DNA from: Actinomyces bowdenii
GTDB lineage: Bacteria > Actinomycetota > Actinomycetes > Actinomycetales > Actinomycetaceae
DNA: 50,318 nt
Assembly: GCF_017592395.1 (NCBI RefSeq)
Contig: NZ_JAGFOU010000025.1
Span: 1 to 50,318, forward strand
Direction: 5' to 3'
Part shown: in pieces, positions 45,597-50,318 of the stretch
Numbering within the stretch: the stretch's first letter is position 1
How the letters are laid out: every line of letters begins with the position of its first letter
Made by a program: the position numbers and the translations under genes
The notes under the pieces: generated by a model
Databases searched by the model: none
The model's input: only the letters and a program-made list of their open reading frames with translations
Told to the model about the DNA's origin: nothing

Positions 45597-46934
45597 TTGC
45601 CTACACGGCCGCCTGCTCCCGGCAGTTCCCCGTTCGTGCCTGTGACTGTCGTGCATGAGGGCGTGGCGCTTGACGTGACCCTGCCCTCCGGTCTGCCTGT
45701 GGTTGAGATCCTCCCTGTCCTGGCTGAACGCTTGGGCGGCCTCGGGCCCGACGCCTTGGCCTATGGCTTGTGCCTCGCAAGGAGTGCCGGTGCTCCGCTC
45801 GACCCCTCCCGATCGTTGGAGGGGCAGCAGGTGACGGCAGGGACGATGCTCACATTGGAGCAGCGCCTCATGGACACCGAGCCGCGCTATGACGATCTGG
45901 TGGAGGCTGTAGCCGTGGCGGTCTCACAGCAGCAGACGGCTTGGCAGCCGCGCGACGCGGCATCAATGTCTATAGCCGCCACGTGCGTGCTGTTCATCAC
46001 TGGCGGTTTCATGCTCATGCAGCTGAATCCGTCGGATTGGTTCGTCCCGCTGTCTGCGGGGATTGCTACTGCCATCCTGTGCCTGGCCACATATGCGATT
46101 GCTCAGGCGAAGGTCAAAGGGGCATGGGCCGTCGCCATCACCGCGGGAGTCCTTTCCGGGATGACGTTCTACGCGGGCGCGCAGGGGGCTCCCATGGGGT
46201 GGAGGCTGGTAATGACAGGTGCCGGTGCTGCTGCGGCATTATGCGTGTGCGGCCCGGCGCTGGGGGAGGCCCGACCAATGATCGGCGGCCCCTTGCTCGT
46301 CTGCTTGGCATTGGTCGGTACTGCATGTGGAAGCGCGCTTCTTGGCTATTCGCTGCCGAGTGTGGCGGCCATTGTCTGTGCGCTTGCGGCGAGCGTCTCG
46401 CTGCTGGCGCCCTGGGTATCGCTGGCTTCGGTTCCCATGGTGATCAGTCTTCCAGAGCAGCCGATGGGCTATCATCGCGCCGAAAGCGATTATCGCGATT
46501 CCCCTTCGCTCACAGCGCGGGTCATGAGCATGCAGGGCCTGGTGCTATCGGTGCGGGTGGCGTGTTCCGTGATTGTTCTGGCTTGCACGCCTATCCTCGC
46601 CTCGTCCGGTGCGGATGGAGTGATACTGGTGGCCGTTATTGCCGCCGCTGGAATGCTGGGCACTCGTGCGGTGCGCTCGAAAGCAGACGTGGCGGCTGGC
46701 GTCGTGGGCGGGATGCTCATCCTTGCTGCACTTGTCCTGGTTGTCACCGTCCATTATCCTGAATTCATCACGATCGTGGTAGTCGTTTCTGGAGTGATCG
46801 GCTTGACGATTCTAGTGCTTAACGTCCTGGGTCCTAGTTATCGCCCCAGACTTGCTCGGGCCGCAGATGCGCTGGAGATTATTGCCATCGCATCGATTGG
46901 GCCGCTGACAGCCCTTGTGGTAGGGGTGCTTTAG
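45597..46934 (+). CDS. Type VII secretion membrane protein EccD (second copy)
   Basis: 445 residues from a TTG start, decided by AGGAGG at 45586-45591, five bases upstream. The N-terminal ubiquitin-like domain (about 15-90, VPVTVVHEGVALDVTLPSGL) is followed by 11 hydrophobic helices, the EccD layout. Sequence differs markedly from the first EccD in this locus: the loop after the sixth helix reads ISLPEQPMGYHRAESDYRD. EccD works as a dimer in characterised ESX complexes, so two genes may allow a heterodimer. It is followed by eccB after 117 bp. Codon use is richer in A/T-ending codons than the nuo genes. Confidence 0.87.
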   Translation: MPTRPPAPGSSPFVPVTVVHEGVALDVTLPSGLPVVEILPVLAERLGGLGPDALAYGLCLARSAGAPLDPSRSLEGQQVTAGTMLTLEQRLMDTEPRYDDLVEAVAVAVSQQQTAWQPRDAASMSIAATCVLFITGGFMLMQLNPSDWFVPLSAGIATAILCLATYAIAQAKVKGAWAVAITAGVLSGMTFYAGAQGAPMGWRLVMTGAGAAAALCVCGPALGEARPMIGGPLLVCLALVGTACGSALLGYSLPSVAAIVCALAASVSLLAPWVSLASVPMVISLPEQPMGYHRAESDYRDSPSLTARVMSMQGLVLSVRVACSVIVLACTPILASSGADGVILVAVIAAAGMLGTRAVRSKADVAAGVVGGMLILAALVLVVTVHYPEFITIVVVVSGVIGLTILVLNVLGPSYRPRLARAADALEIIAIASIGPLTALVVGVL

Positions 46935-47051
46935 CGGGATGGCTGCTGGTGCAGATCGTCAAATCTGGGTCTAGTCAGGGAGTGGCGATCGTGGATCGTT
47001 GCATGCGCTTCAGCCCCCATTATTCCTTTTGATCACAGGGGAGTTCATCAG

Positions 47052-48374
47052 ATGGCGTCCAACAAAGATATCCTCAATGCACAGCAGTTCAATCGGCGAA
47101 GGCTTGTCACCGCCTTCTCCTCTGGTGCCCCAGGAGGTCGTGAAGTCGAGCCCAAGGGGACGTTCGCCCCACTCATTGCCGGGTCTGTCATTGCATTGGT
47201 CATGCTGCTGATCCCGTTGGTCGTCAGTAGATTCGATCCCACATTGCCGGATGGATGGCAGAACAATACTCTGGTGGTTGTGGAAGGCCAGGGGAGCAGG
47301 TACATCACGATCAACGGCCGACTGCGGCCGGTATATAATTTGGCGAGCGCTCGGCTCCTCGTGGAACCTGGCTCATTCCGGCAGATCACGGTGGGCGCCG
47401 ATGAGCTTGACGGCATTGAACGCGGTTCGAGGGTCGGGTTGGATGATGCGCCAGAGGAGCTTCCGGCGCCCAGCGCGCTCGATTCCCACCACTGGTCTGC
47501 ATGTACTTCTCTGGCGGGCGCAACCTCGGCGTACATTGCGACGACGCCGGAGGGGATGACGCAACTGGGGCACGCCCTGGTCTCGGTTGATGGCGTCAAG
47601 TATGTGATCGCAGACGGTGTCAGTCATGAGATTCCATATGAAGCTGAGAGCGCAGTGCTGCTCGCACTGGGAATAGATACGGAGTCTGCGATCGCTGCTG
47701 ATGCGGCATGGCTCAATCTCTTCTCCCAGGGGTCGCGAATCGAGCCGTTCTCCCTTCCAGACGCGGGTGCGCCAGTATCTACGCTGTCCTCATCCATGCG
47801 CGACCCGGTGGCGGGTGATCTTCTTGAAGTCGGTGATGCGTCGGGTGGGAAGCGGTACTATATCGTTCAATCCGATGGGAGTGTGGCGAGGCTTGGAGAG
47901 GTTGCTCTGGCTATGTACCAACTTGGAAATCCCGGAGTGGACACCCAGCAGGTAGACGCCGCGGATCTCAGTGCTGCGACGACTGGAGTATCGCCAGAAC
48001 CTTCGGATTGGCCGAGCGATCTGGGGGTCGGGGCGCTGGATGATCAGAGTGTCTGTGGCGTTATGGAGGTGGATCAGGGTGAGGTGGTCCCCACTATCGG
48101 TGCAGTGAATCAGATTGCCGAGGGTGGTGTCACTGTTCGTGGCGGATCAGGGGCACTTGTCAAGGCGACGTCCGGCGGTACGGAAGGGGAGGTCTTTCTG
48201 GTGACCGATGCTGGGCGGGCCTGGGCGCTGGGCGGGGATGTGGACGATACACTGCAGCGCTTGGGGTATGCCTCGGAGAACATCAGTGAAGTGCCCTCGC
48301 CTTGGCTGGCCCTCGTGCCGACGGGGCCCGAGTTATCGCAGGAGGCGGTTTGGAAGGATGTGGCGGATCGGTGA
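47052..48374 (+). CDS. eccB: Type VII secretion membrane protein EccB
   Basis: Single-span ESX core protein whose large domain lies outside the membrane. It has 440 residues from an ATG preceded by CAGGGGAG. The N-terminal cytoplasmic QQFNRRRLVTAFSSG is the typical EccB start. The membrane helix is at about residues 38-60 (LIAGSVIALVMLLIPLVVS), then the repeat-type extracellular domain (GQGSRYITINGRLRPVYNLASARLL). Two cysteines (SACTSL; QSVCGVM) match the usual disulfide. Its stop overlaps the GTG of mycP. Confidence 0.94.
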   Translation: MASNKDILNAQQFNRRRLVTAFSSGAPGGREVEPKGTFAPLIAGSVIALVMLLIPLVVSRFDPTLPDGWQNNTLVVVEGQGSRYITINGRLRPVYNLASARLLVEPGSFRQITVGADELDGIERGSRVGLDDAPEELPAPSALDSHHWSACTSLAGATSAYIATTPEGMTQLGHALVSVDGVKYVIADGVSHEIPYEAESAVLLALGIDTESAIAADAAWLNLFSQGSRIEPFSLPDAGAPVSTLSSSMRDPVAGDLLEVGDASGGKRYYIVQSDGSVARLGEVALAMYQLGNPGVDTQQVDAADLSAATTGVSPEPSDWPSDLGVGALDDQSVCGVMEVDQGEVVPTIGAVNQIAEGGVTVRGGSGALVKATSGGTEGEVFLVTDAGRAWALGGDVDDTLQRLGYASENISEVPSPWLALVPTGPELSQEAVWKDVADR

Positions 48375-49849
48375 TTGGTCGTCGATTGGCGGGTTGGGCG
48401 GTGTCGATCGGCTTGCTCATGTCATTGACGCTGTACTGTGTCGGTGCGACGGCAACCGCTGGTGTGCTGACTCCTCGGCCTATTCCATCGGTCCGGCCTC
48501 CTGCTCCGGCTCCCACTCAGTCTGAGGCTCCTCCGTCTCCTTCCTCTGAGGAGCCCACTGAGACGCCGACGGCAGAAGAATCGCCACGGGAGCAGGAATC
48601 GTCTCCGGAACCATCAACTATGCCGGCTCCGGAGCCTGTTCGTACTGCGCCGCCTGCGATCAACCCGGAGGTTGCTGATTGCCAGCAGGGGCAAGGTGCG
48701 TCCGTCGAGGAGGATCCACCTGTCTTCAAACAGTTGGGCATGGATAAGGCCTGGTCTTTCTCGGCAGGTGATGAGGTGGTGGTGGCAGTTGTTGATTCGG
48801 GGGTTGATGCCTCGAATCCCCACCTCACTGATGCGATCATTCCTGGTGCCGATCTGCTCGGCGGAGGCGATGGCACTATTGACGAGGACGGGCATGGGAC
48901 TGCCGTTGCTGGAATGATCGCTGCCAGACAGGTGGATGGATCGAAGCTTGTTGGCATCGCGAAGAATGCCAAGATCATGCCTATTCGCGTGTATGCGGGG
49001 GTCTCCGAGCAGATCATAAGTGAGGGGAGGGGGCCGATCGCTGAGAGAACCGCCAGAGGGATCCGATGGGCTGCTGAGAATGGCGCCAAGGTGATCGTTG
49101 TTGCTCATTCCCAGGTGGAGAATAACCCTGATCTGGAGTTAGCGGTGAAGGATGCTGCCGGATTGGGGGCTCTTGTGGTCGCAGGCGTGGGAACTCCGCG
49201 AGAAGACGCGTACACCGTCTCTCCAGAGGAGCGAAGTGCATCCCCTACTGTGAAGCAGGCCGGGGAGGATAGTGGTCAGCCGAGGTATCCTGCCGGTTAC
49301 GCTGAAGTTCTTGGTGTGACTGCTCTGGAGTCTGGCGGCACGGTCTCAGAAAAGGTCAATCACGGCCCTCATGTGGACCTGGCAATACCTGCTCAGGGAA
49401 TTCCTGCAGCCTTCTTTGATGAAGGGGATTGCCTGGTCTCAAGAGATTCTCCATCTCCGTCAATGGCTGCCGGGTATGGTGCTGGTATCGCGACGCTCAT
49501 CGTGGCAACATACCCGAACGAATCTCCGGCTGAATGGAAGTATCGGATGACGGTGACGGCTCTTCGGCCGCTTCCGGCTGAGTCCAGTCCGCAGATGGGG
49601 TGGGGCGTCATCGCTCCTTATGCTGCCCTCAATTTCGTTAATGATGGGACAGCGCTGGGGCCGGAGAATCCCAAAGGGGCGGTTGCGGTGTCAACTCCTT
49701 CGATGATTGCCGCGGTTCCAGCGACAGCGGATCCTGGTGTGGAAAGACGGGCTCGTGTTGCCACGCTGTTCGGTGCGGCGGGTGGGGTTGCCCTGGCATT
49801 GGCCCTCCTAGGGGCGAGGATCCGACTTGCTGTCCTGAGGCGCAGTTGA
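48371..49849 (+). CDS. mycP: Mycosin, type VII secretion-associated subtilisin-like protease
   Basis: Membrane-bound serine protease (S8) of ESX systems. It has 492 residues from a GTG overlapping the eccB stop (GTGA). A signal/anchor helix lies at about 6-30, a Pro/Ser/Glu-rich linker follows, then the catalytic domain with Asp142 (VVDSGVD), His175 (GHGTAVAG) and Ser364. The C-terminal membrane helix is near 465-485 with a basic tail. The serine motif reads SPSMAAGYGAG instead of the common GTSxAxP, with the Gly-Thr before the serine and the proline after it replaced. The catalytic serine itself is present. Codon use is A/T-shifted like the rest of the 3' half of the locus. Confidence 0.9.
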   Translation: MIGRRLAGWAVSIGLLMSLTLYCVGATATAGVLTPRPIPSVRPPAPAPTQSEAPPSPSSEEPTETPTAEESPREQESSPEPSTMPAPEPVRTAPPAINPEVADCQQGQGASVEEDPPVFKQLGMDKAWSFSAGDEVVVAVVDSGVDASNPHLTDAIIPGADLLGGGDGTIDEDGHGTAVAGMIAARQVDGSKLVGIAKNAKIMPIRVYAGVSEQIISEGRGPIAERTARGIRWAAENGAKVIVVAHSQVENNPDLELAVKDAAGLGALVVAGVGTPREDAYTVSPEERSASPTVKQAGEDSGQPRYPAGYAEVLGVTALESGGTVSEKVNHGPHVDLAIPAQGIPAAFFDEGDCLVSRDSPSPSMAAGYGAGIATLIVATYPNESPAEWKYRMTVTALRPLPAESSPQMGWGVIAPYAALNFVNDGTALGPENPKGAVAVSTPSMIAAVPATADPGVERRARVATLFGAAGGVALALALLGARIRLAVLRRS

Positions 49850-49913
49850 CTTGACGTGAGACTATCTTCGAGATCCGTGACTAGATGGGTGGGGTAGCTA
49901 ACGTTTCTTGGGC

Positions 49914-50318
49914 CTAATCGGGTGTCGTGGGTGTGGTCCAGCCTGGTGGGGGTGAGGGTGTGGGGTTGGTGGGTTCGTGGGGGCTCCAGGTCTCGTGGTC
50001 GTGGTGTCGTCTGCCGATGCCGCGTAGGTGGGTGGGGATGTTCTCGGTTCCGGTGGGCCAGTCCTGGTAGATGGTGCCGGGGTGGCAGCCGGTGGTGATG
50101 ACGACGGTGGTGTATCCGGGGGCGGCGGCGTCGAACCAGATCCTGGCTCCGTCGGAGGCGCGCACGAAGACGCTGATGTTCTCCTTCATGCTGGCAAAGC
50201 CGTGGGGCTCGGCTACCTGGCCGATGATGGTGTTGGCCTGCTCGAAGGTGATGTCTCCTGGTGCGGTGGCTAGGCGGTATTCCTCGTTGGCGCCTTCTCC
50301 GGTGGGGCTGCAGATCAG
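49914..50318 (-). CDS. Unidentified protein, 3' part only
   Basis: A frame open from the right edge to a TAG at 49914, about 134 codons visible. The ATG at 50189 is internal: the frame continues upstream of it with protein-like sequence (YRLATAPGDITFEQANTII). The visible part has two cysteines (LICSPTG; TTGCHPG) and ends in a Pro/Thr-rich tail. It could be a secreted or lipid-anchored protein of the LppA/DUF4853 kind common near such loci, but this is a weak impression. GC-rich codon use returns here. It is convergent with mycP, 64 bp apart. Confidence 0.55.
   Translation of the reverse strand: MICSPTGEGANEEYRLATAPGDITFEQANTIIGQVAEPHGFASMKENISVFVRASDGARIWFDAAAPGYTTVVITTGCHPGTIYQDWPTGTENIPTHLRGIGRRHHDHETWSPHEPTNPTPSPPPGWTTPTTPD

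Noticed and set aside
38376-49849. Firmicute-type (T7SSb) secretion locus
   Set aside because: EccB and mycosin are present and the ATPase lacks the FHA domains of EssC, so it belongs to the actinobacterial ESX type.

Overview
The window is high-GC DNA whose gene content points to an actinobacterium, most likely of the Actinomyces/Actinomycetaceae type (inference). The grounds are menaquinone genes, a 14-subunit complex I operon preceded by a geranylgeranyl reductase-family gene, a surface protein with an LATTG sortase signal, and an ESX-4-like type VII secretion locus. No tRNA, rRNA, CRISPR array, transposase or prophage gene was seen.

Layout. (1) 1-7.5 kb: the start of an unidentified leftward gene at the edge, then menC and menD, a membrane-anchored HtrA protease, and menF-menG on the minus strand. 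(2) 7.5-8.4 kb: a gene-free stretch with a structured repeat. (3) 8.4-27.6 kb: one tightly coupled plus-strand operon, geranylgeranyl reductase family-nuoA-B-C-D-E-F-G-H-I-J-K-L-M-N-polyprenyl diphosphate synthase. Regions 1-3 together make the menaquinone head group, its prenyl tail, its probable tail saturation and the NADH dehydrogenase that reduces it. (4) 27.6-31 kb: a second copy of the repeat, a perfect 26-bp hairpin, and two His-rich lipoproteins resembling the zinc metallochaperone AztD, the upstream one behind a possible Zur operator. (5) 31-38.3 kb: a repeat-rich LATTG surface protein, an FprA-type ferredoxin-NADP reductase, alanine dehydrogenase, an HtpX-like protease and two coupled kinase-like genes. 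(6) 38.4-49.9 kb: a type VII secretion locus with eccC, two different eccD genes, an RDD-like membrane protein, two WXG100 substrates, eccB and mycP. Much of it uses more A/T-ending codons than the nuo region. (7) 49.9 kb to the end: the 3' part of an unidentified gene.

The strongest unexplained signal is a two-copy 197-bp intergenic element (7614-7810 and, inverted, 27635-27831). Each copy consists of two oppositely oriented 92-bp units. Each unit is bounded by the inverted repeat TGCACATCTTC(A)/TGAAGATGTGCA and carries a TCCGCANGATTCY core. A third locus (35385-35516) has the same core between completely different but again self-complementary arms. Other signals: a recurrent TAnnnT-N6-start codon pattern without a Shine-Dalgarno sequence (probable leaderless mRNAs) at four genes, and an ESX-4-like locus with duplicated, divergent EccD.
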